Of a stretch of 64,000 nt of DNA, positions 35,296 to 45,400 are shown in pieces. Each line of letters opens with the position of its first letter. The stretch's first letter is position 1. The position numbers were made by a program, and so were the translations under genes. The notes beneath the pieces were generated by a model. That model was not told the origin of the DNA and ran no database searches. It worked only from the letters and a program-made list of their open reading frames with translations. Origin of the DNA: Gaeumannomyces sp. JS-464 (Eukaryota > Ascomycota > Sordariomycetes > Magnaporthales > Magnaporthaceae); contig NGZR01000001.1 in assembly GCA_002197995.1 (NCBI GenBank), positions 5,642,001 through 5,706,000 on the forward strand, in the 5' to 3' direction.

Positions 35296-37299
35296 AAGGA
35301 GCTACCTTGCAAGACCAGAGGGTACATCATCTGCGATCGAAACCAGATAACAGACTGTCGCTGGCTGTAAACTGACAGCATTGCTCGCTATCTAGTTGAC
35401 GAACCATGATCTCAAACCGGTCGAACCTGAACGACGACAATGGGGCCCATGGAATTTCGTAGGCTTTTGGATCGCAGATTGCTTCAACATCAATACATGG
35501 ATGATCTCGTCCTCCATGTAAGTCTTAGTCCCAATCCTGACACCAGCTCCGACCCAGACTCTGACCCGGGTATCGCAGGGTGGTCGGCGGTCTGTCGTGG
35601 TGGCAATCGTGGCTCTGTGTCTGGATCGGATACACCATTGCTGGCTGCTTCATCGTTCTCACCGGCCGCATTGGCGCCACCTACCACATTGGCTTCCCGG
35701 TCGTTTCGCGTTCGTCCTTTGGCATCTGGGGCAGCCTGTGGCCCGTTTTCAACCGTGCCGCCATGGGTGAGTAGAAGTGTGATCCCCTCGGGGGTGCTGG
35801 CCCTGAGGAAGGCCTCGTTCACTAACAGACGCCCTCGCCTCTCGCAACAGCGTGTGTTTGGTATGGAGTCCAGTCCTGGATTGGCGGCCGCTGCGTCTAC
35901 ATCATGATCCAGTCCATCTGGACAAGCTGGGTAAGAATTAGCCACGGATGGTTAGATTTAGACACTGATATGACAAACTTGCTGACATGGCCAACTCGGG
36001 CAGGACCGCAATACAATCCCCGATACTTTCCCTCAAGGCTCAGGGGCTACAACCGCGGATTACGTCTCATTTTTCCTCTTCTGGCTCTGCTCGCTGCCCG
36101 CAATTTGGTTTCCCGTCCACACAATCCGCCATCTGTTCACGGTCAAGTCCTACTTCGTGCCCGTCGCCGCCATCGCCTTCCTCATCTGGGCCGTCGTGCG
36201 CGCGGGAGGCGTGGGCCCCATCGTGAACACGCCCGGCCGCCTCCAGGGGTCCGAGCTGGCGTGGGAGTTCGTGTTGGGCGTCATGAGCAGCATCGCCAAT
36301 TTCGCCACGCTCATCGTCAACGACCCGGACTTCACGCGCTTCGCCCAGAAGCCGCGCGACGCGCTGTGGTCGCAGCTGTTCGCCATCCCCATCGGCTTCG
36401 CCCTGACGTCCTTCGTCGGCATCATCGTCTCGTCGGCCTCGGCCATCGTCTACCAGGAGCCGATCTGGGACCCGCTAAAGCTTCTCGAGCGCTTCATCGA
36501 GGAAGGAGGCTCTGGCCAACGCTTCGGTGTCTTCGTGATCGCCTTCGCCTTCGCGCTAGCTCAGCTAGGAACTAATATTGCCGCAAATTCGGTTTCGGCG
36601 GGGACGGACATGACGGCGCTTATGCCTCGGTTCCTCAATATCCGCCGGGGTGGCTACATCTGCGCCGCCGTCGGCTTGGCCATGTGCCCCTACACGCTCT
36701 TGACCGATAGCAACCAGTTTACGACCTATCTGTCGAGCTACAGCGTCTTCCTAAGCTCTATTGCTGGTGTCATGATCAGTGACTACTACGTATGTCAACC
36801 CGATGTTACGTTCTCCCGGTACATGTCTGTTTGAATGTTTCGCTAACTCCGCACTCGCGTTTGCTAGTTTGTCCGCCGTGGCTATCTCGAGATCAAGGAG
36901 CTGTACTCGGCGCGCAAGACGAGCCCTTACTACTTCACCTACGGCATCCACTGGCGAGCGTATGCCGCGTACATCGCCGGGATCCTCATCAACGTGGTCG
37001 GGTTTGCCGGCCAGGTCGGGCGCGAGGTACCCATCGGCGCGACCTACATATACCGGGTCAACTTTTTCGCCGGCTTCATCGTGTCGGCGGGGGTCTACTA
37101 CCTGTGCTGCCGCTTCTCCCCCGTCCCGGCCACGAGCGACCGCTGGATGGAGGTCGGGGACGAGATTGACGATATCCGCGCCGCCTACGACGACGGTTCG
37201 GATCGGCCCCACGACGCGGCCAGCGGCAGCCAGGAGTATGACGACATCCAGGGTGGCCAGCCGCTTAAGAAGAACCCTGACGATGCAAAGATGGTTTGA
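35135..37299 (+). CDS. NCS1 nucleobase permease (uracil/allantoin/thiamine type)
   Basis: Plasma-membrane proton symporter of the NCS1 family (Fur4/Dal4-like). Six exons: 35135-35221, 35396-35517, 35579-35766, 35851-35930, 36004-36789, 36868-37299; introns 174, 61, 84, 73 and 78 nt, all phases consistent; 564 aa with about 12 membrane helices. Signature stretches: [86 protein letters not shown], and [20 protein letters not shown], all as in fungal uracil and allantoin permeases. The C-terminus is acidic and cytosolic. Intron 1 carries a run of 35 A. No frame defect. Substrate (uracil, uridine, allantoin, thiamine) cannot be decided by eye. Confidence 0.93.
35260..35294. repeat. Poly-A tract in permease intron 1
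   Basis: Thirty-five consecutive A residues within the first intron of the permease gene (35222-35395). No target-site duplication was recognised, so I do not call it a retroposed tail. Confidence 0.9.
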
Positions 37300-37994
37300 T
37301 AGGCCCCTTGGGGCGAGGCCTTACTCCTGGCGCCTTTCTCTGGGGGCCTTGTTTGGATTTGTTATTTAGCCCACCGGCGAGTTATTTTGCTTAATCTTCC
37401 AATTTCTTGGATAGGAAGTCATCATGTTCATTGGCAGGCCATCTTTTTGGCTCATGTTACCTAACGGGACTGTCCCGGGAGTGCATTTGTCTGCTGGTGA
37501 CATCGCGCATTACCACTATAAATATGCCATGTCACTGTTTCCCTCGGCAAAGGCTTTTCTCTGCTCACTGAGCTGTACTTTGTAGTGCCTAGTGCTTGGA
37601 GCTATGCCATGGTAAATGGTGAGAAATATCGTGGCTGGCCATCAGGTAATCATGGCAGCCGCATTGATCCGAGCGAATAAGGGGCATCGCATAGCGTGAT
37701 AAACCAGAGGCTGGGAGCTGGCAGACCTCACTGTAGGGTCCACAGACAGTGAGTGGGAGGCCCTGAAGCTTGCCCAGAAGTGAGCGAGATCTGACTTACA
37801 ACTGCTAAAGTTTTCTACTCCGGGGGTGCACCCAGTTTAGAAGCCCGCACCAGGACCTTTTAGCTGTATGACAACCAGCTGGTCACGACTTAGTGCTCCG
37901 CTTGCTGCGACTCGGAACGGTGAGGGGCTGCCGGGCGCTCTAGAGGGGTAGTATCAGCACCACCATCCACTACCACCACCAGCACAATAGCAAA
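37300..37994. other. Spacer between permease and tRNase Z-like gene
   Basis: About 700 nt: permease 3' UTR and upstream sequence of the next gene, with a CCACCA-rich stretch just before 37995. No feature supported. Confidence 0.45.
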
Positions 37995-39130
37995 ATGCCA
38001 AACAACGGGGTGGCCGCCACGGCCACCGCTCCAAACAAGGAAAAGGGCCCGGCGATAGCAACAGCAGCAGCAGCAAAAGCCCGGTTCGCGACGCCGTTGC
38101 CACAATCGCCGCGGTCAGACATCCTCGAGTGGCGGTTCCCGAAGCCGCACTCGCAGTACGTGCTGACGGGCCGCTCGCGTGCGGCGTGGCACACGTCGTT
38201 TGTGATCCCGCAGCTGAACCTGCTGCTCGACGCAGGCCTGTGCGTTAATAAGGTGCGGCCTAAGCACATCTTCCTAACGCACGGCCACAGCGATCACACG
38301 CTGCTGCTGCCGGCCTTTGTGGACCGCGAGGACCGGCCCGACGTCTTCTGCCCCGCCGAAATCGCGGACAAGGTGGACGCCTTCGTCAACGCCAAGACAT
38401 CCTCGGCACGGGCGGTGCGGGCGGTCACGGCCGCGGACGACACGTCCGACGAGCACGACGAGGAGTTGAGGAGGCCGGGGAGGCCGGGGAGCCAGCAGGC
38501 CCTCGGGGAGCGAAGGGGAGTGGGACGGCAAGGGCAAAAGGCCCCGCGGCGCGACCCGACCGACACCCACATCACAAGCGGCCTGAGGGCCGGCGACACA
38601 GTCACGCTGGCGCGAGCCAGAGCCATCACGGCGACGGCCTTCGACTGCGACCACACCACGCCTTGCCTGGGCTTCGTCTTCAGCCAGAGCTCGCGTCGCC
38701 TCAGGGCCGAGTACCAGGGTCTCGGGGCGGCCGAGATCAAGAATCTGCGCTACGCGGCAGGACGTCACGTCGCCGCACTCGACGCCCATCTTTGCGTTCC
38801 TGGGCGACACGACGCCAATATCCTCGCGCGGCACGACCGGCCGACGACGACGGCGAAGGCACGAAGTCGGCGGCGCAGTGGAGCCGGTGGCTACGCGGGG
38901 TATCCCCGTCGTTATCACCGGAAATGCTCGTTCCTGGAGGAAGAAGCACCGGGCGCAGGCCGACAGGACCAAGCACACCATTTGGACGGACCTCGAGCCC
39001 GTGGTGCGGCGCTGGCCCGCCACTACGTTTGTACTAATCCACTTTAGTCTGCGGTACAGGACGACGAGATCCGCCGCTTCTTCGCCGAGATGCCCGACCG
39101 CCCGGCAACATTGTGGTGTGGCTGAACGCA
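37995..39130 (+). pseudogene. tRNase Z-like metallo-beta-lactamase-fold gene, frame-broken
   Basis: Related to tRNase Z/TRZ1-type metallo-beta-lactamase hydrolases. The first about 250 codons are open: ILEWRFPKPHSQYVLTGRSR, SFVIPQLNLLLDAGLCVNK, the zinc motif HxHxDH in IFLTHGHSDHTLLLPAFV, then TAFDCDHTTPCLGFVFSQ. Past 38750 the conserved protein continues only in changing frames: TSPHSTPIFAFLGDTTP, SAAQWSRWLRG, GIPVVIT, CSFLEEE, HRAQADRTKHTIW, ATTFVLIHFSLRY, DDEIRRFFAEMPDRP. That requires at least six indels between about 38755 and 39106: missing bases near 38755, 38817, 38893-38896, 39059 and 39105, and three apparent insertions at 38928-38951. This density exceeds that of any other gene here, so decay is plausible, although the general missing-base pattern of the window contributes. 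The 3' end is uncertain. Confidence 0.6.
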
Positions 39131-40164
39131 GCGAGAGCTAGCCCTGGGCGATCCTCCCACCGCCAAGCAAAGAGGTCATGCCCCAGCTACCTTCGAGTAT
39201 GTGGGAGCGCGCGCCTCTGTACTCCGGGAGAATGCCGAGGAGAAAGGAAAAGGGTCGGGAAGCCAGAACCAGCGCTCCCATGTGTGTGCTGAGAGCTGGG
39301 ATCCTGCCGCCATGCTACCTAATCTTACACAACAACAGGCACCAAGGACCGCCGTCTCGAGCGAGGAGTTTGGGTGTGTTGACTTGACCAAATCCAACAA
39401 AGGGGAGGGTGCGAAGCGCGAGCTGCGGCCCTGGCCGATCCCGATTTGTGATGATCGGACCCATTCTCGTTTTCTGGCTGCCAGCTTCAGAGCTCCAGTA
39501 AATGGTGAGGTCATCCAACTCCCCTGTGGCGCTCACTACGGCGCCAATTCAGCGCCGAGGCCACGCAATACCGCACAAGCAGCGCATTGTTTACGCCAGC
39601 TATCACTTGGCCGCCGGATTTAACAAGTACTTCAGTCTCCTTGAGACGTTGCGGGCTCTAGTGTGACGCCGCAGAAACCCGGGCCGATCACGCTGGGTTG
39701 GCAGCAGTCTTTGTGGTTGTTACACTGTTTCGAGACTGTTGTTGAACCCCGCCTCCAAACATTCAATTTGATCGCTAAAAAAGCGGGCCACCAACGTCAT
39801 CTCTGCCGGCTCCTTGGTGTTCCCAGTGACGCGGCTCAGCGCCTGCTTGGAACATCAATGGGCAACATCATAGCTGGGTCATCGATTTGTCTCAGCACGA
39901 CCCCGGGTTTTGCGTCACTGAGCGTCAGTGCCAGGGTCCTTTGCCTGTGATCGGCTCTAGTGGCAGCCATGACGGCACACAGGGCAGCCGCATTTATACG
40001 GCGGACAACTCCCAGGCCTGTGCCGTTCCACCCAAGATAAACCGCACCAAAGTAGCAACTTCAATAATCTTTCTTAGATCTCCACCGGATATCCCTCTGC
40101 ATAGTTGGGTTCCTGCGCCCGAGAACATCCTCCATCCTCCATACACTACCCTGACCAAGCAAAT
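39131..40164. other. 1-kb spacer before LEA-like gene
   Basis: Mixed sequence without a supported gene. Short open frames in all phases; upstream ATGs exist for the following gene. Nothing else seen. Confidence 0.45.
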
Positions 40165-41727
40165 ATGGCGGACCTTAACACTGGCACGAACATCATCCTC
40201 TCCGAAGCCGGTGCTAAACATAAGGATGCCGCGGAACACGCAATTCCGGGGGCCTTCCCGGCGACACCCAGAACCTCCGCCATCTCGCCGAGTGGCTTCA
40301 CCGGCGACTCGAGGGTTGCGGCGACCAGCCAACCTGTGCCGCCCCGTCAACCGATATTGGAGACTCGCAGTCTACGGCGACCAACAGCGCTATTTCAACT
40401 CATCCCACGCCACCCCGTCAGACCGAGGTTGGAACTGGCAACGTCGCTTCCTCGACTGGTCTCCAGCATCGAATCCCCAACATGACGAGAACCCCGCCTC
40501 GCGCTTTCAGGGAGTTCCGGAGACATCTATTCCCAGCGAACGGAGCCCGGTGAATCATGAGGAAAAGAGGCCCAATGACACCGTCAAGCCCGCGGAGCTC
40601 GCCCAGGAAGTTGGCCAGGGCGCCACCACAGCCGCTGTGGCTGGCGGGCTTGCCGCCAAAGATGCTGCGGTCTGGACCAAAGATAAAACGCTGGAAAACT
40701 ACCCCGCAGCCCGGGACACTGTTGTTGATAACGCAACTTGGGCCAAGGACCGCGTTGTCGAGAACTACCCTGCTGTGAGGGACCAAACGGTGAACGCTGC
40801 CTCCACGGCAGGCAACGTCGCCTATGCTGGAGCCGCTACGGCCGCCGCCACTATTGCCAGCACTGCACAAGCGGCTTACAATGCGACGGCCGATGCGCTC
40901 ACAACCGACACACAAACCGACACCCTCCCTCCGGCCTCGAGCGTTCCCGAGCCCGTCAAGGACTCCATCGCTACGGCCGGAAAATCGCCCGAGGCAGCGG
41001 CTAACCCGGCAGCTGTCGGGGACAAGCGCGCCCTCGAGTCGGAGCTTCTGGCCCTTGCGGGCACTGGGTCGAACAAGGACACCGAGACTACCACCAGCCG
41101 CGCTGCCGAAACCAGCGTCGCACCAAGCGACAACCCATCCGCTCTCGAGGGCAAGGGCCCCTTCGCCGGACATATGCCCAACCGCACCGAGAGCACTGAT
41201 TTTGTCAAGATCCTGGGCACCGAGACGTACAAGCCGCACATCAGCCCTGGAAGTACCGGCTTGGGAGCTGCTGCGCAGGAAACTAGGCCCGCGCACGGTG
41301 GCGGCCCGGCCGCGCCCCACGATGCTGGCAGGGTCACTGGCGGTGCCGTCCTGAACCAGGGCGGTATGCTGCGGGATGAGCCTGAGACGTCCTACACTCA
41401 CGACAATAACGCTTCGAGGCGCAACGATATGTACCCACAAGGAGCGGGCATGGGCGGCCAAACCTCTGGAATCGTGGGCGGAACGCCAAGGTCGCTGCAA
41501 AGCAGCTCAGAGGGTGACCACGTCGCCCTCCGACAGGCACGTCTGCGCAGGCTCCCGGGCACGGTCCAGTGGAAGGCAACCCACCGAGCTATAGCCAGGC
41601 TCAGCAGCAAGGTCAGGCGCCTGTCAAAACCACCGTCGGAAACAACGCGATCAAGGAGGTCGAGTACAACAAGCTGTCGTCTGGCACTCAGTCAGGGGTG
41701 GCTGGCACGCACTACCGGTCCAAGTAG
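40165..41727 (+). CDS. LEA-like hydrophilic repeat protein
   Basis: Hydrophilic, Ala/Thr/Pro-rich fungal protein without a catalytic motif. It starts MADLNTGTNIILSEAGAKH at 40165, then HAIPGAFPATP. The central part has tandem about 22-residue units of the form (A/V)WTKDKTLENYPAARDTV / TWAKDRVVENYPAVRDQTV, reminiscent of late-embryogenesis-abundant repeats, followed by an Ala-rich amphipathic stretch. The C-terminus ends QAPVKTTVGNNAIKEVEYNK and AGTHYRSK, a pattern I associate with conserved fungal proteins. Three single-base losses must be assumed: CCCC at 40342-40345, CCCC at 40475-40478 and CCC at 41526-41528. Together they give 521 aa and a length divisible by three. A stress-protection role is a guess from composition. 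The long open frame continuing to 41797 is off-frame after 41528. Confidence 0.6.
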
Positions 41728-43460
41728 GATACCGCTCGCAGCTTCAAAAATGGGAGACTTGTACGATAATGATATTTGGGATAGTTTCATAGCGTAGCAG
41801 TTAGAATTTATGCAATCACAAAACTTGAGCTCTTACTCAGAATGCAGGTGCTCCCCTTCTGCCAAAATCGGGAGTACCCGAGAGCAAGCTTAAAGGATCA
41901 GGGTTGCCAAAGGCAGCATGGACTTGCCATACGTTTATTGCATTTAACCATATTGGAAATGCCATAACCATGTCAGGGCTCTCAAATACGCCAATAGCCG
42001 TACAAGTCGTGCTTTCTAATTATGGCACACCCGGTATCAGCAAACTGGGAGAGTGAGCCGAGGCTTTGTCCGAACATCTTGCACGTCATGATAAACCGTC
42101 CGAAAGCTTCTGGAGTCCCAAGTAATCACCCGTACGGACTGACGACCTGGAGTCATGGCACTGCGACTCCTCGCCTGGATCGATCCCAGCTGGCATCAGC
42201 CGTTTCCTATTTTAGGGGACAACGGCCTGGTGCCCAGACACTATCTGCTCGCATAGGTTCCTCCAAACGTGCATCATTCTCGGATAGTCCCTCCAATCCT
42301 CGGCCATGGATTGATTCCGGTGAGTAAACGCCGACCCTGGAAGAACACGAGACGACGATACCCAACCGTCAGCAACGGACATCTCATGTTCAGCCTTCCA
42401 CGAACATGCCCGACCGAACTCTATCGGCCACATTTTGTATGTACTGCAGCGGTCCAGTCGTCGACCTCAGTCACGCCCAGCTCGCCTAGCCTGTGCCGTC
42501 TGCGAGGGGGCTCGCGCGCTGCAGAAACGCAATGACGACGGGTGGAATGCCTCCCCAAGGTGTTGGTAACAATACACGAGCCGTTGAGCGTGCCCAGAAA
42601 GTTAAAAAGCCCTGAGTAGTAGAACGGCTTAAACGGCGCAGACGAGCCTGTAAGGTTTGGATTACGAGTTGCGCGCAGCAGTCAGTAAGCGAATGCACGC
42701 CGTGAGCGCCCAGACGATGCACGTGTATCTCTCACCGAGTGCAGGACGGAGAGCGGCTATGTGCGGGCGGCAGATCGCATCACGCCGTCGACCCCTCTTT
42801 TGTTTCCCACCCTGGCAACCTCCCATGTCCCAAGGGGGGTGGGTGTCTTGGGGTCTGCGTCAGCCCCCGGCGGGCGGTGCCGAGGTTCTGATGTCTGTCG
42901 GTTATGCTCTCGGTGAACTAAATACAACAGCGGGAAAGCAAGCACCCCAACCCTATGTCGAGTAAGGCTATTGCCCCTAGGCTTCTTGTCCCTCGGCTGC
43001 AGCAAGCGGGTTCAGGGCGTTGCTTGCAGGCCGGGGGTGATCCGAAGTGTTTTCCAGCCCAGGGAGTTTCCAAATTTGGGTCCGGCAGAGCCGTCATGGC
43101 TCGCCCGATCTCTCGTTCTCTGAGCATGCTGCTCACCTCATCCGGCGTCTGCGTTTCGGGCTCGATGGTGTTAGCGGTGGCCTCTGGAGACGAGGAGATG
43201 CGTCGACACAGACCAGGCGTACTTGCCTGATATCTCCATCGAGACACGGAGAATATGGGAAGCTGGGCGAGCATAAATAGGTCTGGATCCTGCTGCCTTC
43301 TTTCCGATCTGAACATCCCACTCACCATCAAACACAAACACATCACAACAACAGACACAATATCAACGGAACACTTCTACTTGTCACCTGCTTCATCCCT
43401 TCATCTCGTAGCCACAGCCACCAACGCATTTCCAGCTTATCAACCAACTAGCCATTCAAG
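41728..43460. other. 1.7-kb intergenic region
   Basis: No supported coding frame. The region just before 43461 has a TATA element and a CA-rich leader belonging to the secreted KKG-repeat gene. Confidence 0.5.
43272..43279 (+). promoter_or_regulatory. TATA-like element of secreted KKG-repeat gene
   Basis: CATAAATA about 185 nt upstream of the ATG at 43461. The leader between is rich in CAAACACA-type sequence, as often seen before highly expressed fungal genes. Confidence 0.4.
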
Positions 43461-44157
43461 ATGCTTCTTCCGTCCTTCGCTCGCATCGCCACCATTGGCC
43501 TCACATTCTCGGCAGCGGTAGCCCTCGCAGCCCCCATTACCATTCGTGGCCGGGGCGCCCCCACGACTGGTTTGACACTGCGCTCTGGAGATATTACTGT
43601 AAGCCCGAGCCATCCACATCCGTCTCCAGTCCTTGGACTACGAACAGGCTCTAACACACGAGTGCGCCCCTTTTTTTCAGACCCACGGCCTGGCCATTGA
43701 CGCCACGGTCGATGACCTGAATCTTCTGGAGGAGAGGGGCAAAAAGAAGAAGAAGAAGGGCAAGAAGGGTAAGCTCGCATAAGATCAAAACATACAGACT
43801 TTTTCGGAGGGTTGCGCTAACGGATGGACGACAAAAATAGGCAAGAAGGGCAAGAAGGGCAAGAAGGGCAAGGCTGACGCTGAGCCTGCCGATGCCGCCG
43901 CTCCTCCACCCGCCGTTCCGGTGGCCCCCAAGCCCGGGGTTCCCGAGCCCGAGATCCCTGTGCCGGGACCCGCCAAGCCGACCTACAAGCGGGCCGCCGA
44001 CGAGGAAGGAGGAGTCCCCGAGCCCAACAACGTGGTCAAGCGGGAGGAAATGGACGAGCAGGAGGAGGCCGATGAGCAGACCGCCGAGGCCGCTGAGGAC
44101 GAGGAGCAGTCTGCTGAGGCTGTTGAGGATGCGGCCGAATGGGAGGATGAAGAGTAG
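43461..44157 (+). CDS. Secreted KKG-repeat protein with Kex2-type sites
   Basis: Orphan secreted protein, 180 aa, three exons (43461-43598, 43681-43768, 43841-44157; introns 82 and 72 nt). Residues 1-24 form a signal peptide (MLLPSFARIATIGLTFSAAVALAA). Then comes a short region ending LEERG and a lysine block KKKKKKGKKG followed by further KKG units to about residue 85. A Pro/Ala/Val linker (PVAPKPGVPEPEIPVP) leads to two Lys-Arg sites (TYKR and NVVKR) that flank a 15-residue segment, and the tail is almost entirely Asp/Glu/Ala. The strong basic and acidic halves could pair or be separated by Kex2-like cleavage. Intron 2 falls inside the KKG repeat. All phases agree and no frame defect is seen. 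Function unknown. Confidence 0.75.
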
Positions 44158-44777
44158 CGACGGCCACCCCCGACTTCACATTTACGTCCACGCCTTGGCT
44201 GATCAGGGGCGCTATCACGGGACATGATGCGGCTCCTTCCATCCTTTTATCTGTATGACTTTGCTGGTCATCTTTACACGTTCGACGAGGCTCTTCCTTT
44301 GGATTTCTTTCCCTTTCCCTACCATTTTCCAGCATTTCACTGGCGAGCCTCTTAGAGGCCTGGACGCCGCAGACATTGTTTCAGGGATTTCCATTAGATA
44401 TAGGAGCTGGTCAAGGTTTGTTTTCGGCGTTGTAAGATCTAGAGGCAGCCGAAATTAGCTATTTATAAGCCAATCACAAAAGCGTATTAATACTTCTGGG
44501 ACGGCTTATTCCTCCTCTTCTCCTTGAGTGCTAAAGGCTCTTGCTATCAAGATACGATAGCAGTTAGATGGCCATGGCTGTATTGAAGCCTAAGTACTAT
44601 TATCCTCCCAAAAACCCCTGGTCATGACCCTGTCCACCATCATCATTGACCACCAAAACATGAGGTAATAAATAATACAAGAACTACCCGTGAGCCAGGT
44701 TAAAAGATAATTAAAATCGAAGACACATAGCCTAGGTGGACGACCCATTCCTCGCCCTACTCCGGCCCTCCCGGAGT
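44158..44777. other. Spacer between two secreted-protein genes
   Basis: About 620 nt of relatively AT-rich convergent 3' sequence. No further feature seen. Confidence 0.45.
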
Positions 44778-45400
44778 TCACCCCTCCTGGCACTCAAGCC
44801 TGCCATCGTTGTTGCGGATTGTTCCATCTACCAGACGAGATTAGAGCCGCCAGGTTAGTTGTGCTATACCCAGGCGAAGCTGCTTAGAGCACCTCCAAAG
44901 GGATTATAGAGACTTACTCAGGTCATAGGGGAAGGTTTGGTGAGGACAATGGGTGCAGTTGAGCACGCAGGTCACCTGCGTGGAGTTGTAAGGGAGCATG
45001 CAAAATTTGACGCCGTCAAGACCCTGTCCCTTCAGTCTGTTGATACCCCCCAGGCCAAGGCCTCGCGTCAGCGATCTTGTGCCTACCTACCTAGGCGACA
45101 TTGAAGGGAGTTGCTCGGCGATGAGACGAGTAATCCGTTCCAATGTGTCCCGTCAAACTTACACAGTGGCGTGGGACAGAGTGCCGTTGACCTGCTTCAG
45201 GCATCGTTTGAGGTCCAGAGCCGCCTCGATCATCGTTTTATTCTTGGTGGGACACTTTGCATACAAGGTAGTCCCTTGGACATATGCAGCAGTGCAGCTC
45301 GAACCGAAGGAGCGGCGGGCCAGCTCGGTGCCGGTGCCGGTGCCCAAACTGCGTCGGTTGCCAAGAGGAACAAGGCGGAGAAAAGCAAGAGGAGATTCAT
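44778..45400 (-). CDS. Secreted CVNH (cyanovirin-N homology) domain protein
   Basis: Small secreted lectin-fold protein, about 135 aa. Three exons: 45400-45163, 45036-44918, 44827-44778; introns 126 nt (GTAAGT, branch CGCTGAC, CAACAG) and 90 nt (GTAAGT..GGTAG). The signal peptide is MNLLLLFSALFLLATDAV. The domain shows the two-fold CVNH pattern: SFGSSCTAAYVQGTTLYAKC with ALDLKRCLKQVNGTL in half one, and VKFCMLPYN.. then DLNGTIRNNDGRLEC in half two. One base is missing near 45343-45348 (CCC or AAA) between signal and domain; with it the coding length is 408 nt. CVNH proteins bind mannose-type glycans in characterised cases; binding here is unproven. A TATA element lies about 140 nt upstream. 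Confidence 0.72.

Noticed and set aside
39887..40560. N-terminal part of the long 636-codon frame as the start of the LEA-like protein
   Set aside because: The stretch before 40480 in this phase is Arg/Pro noise, whereas MADLNTG at 40165 in another phase begins a well-composed protein joined by two single-base repairs.
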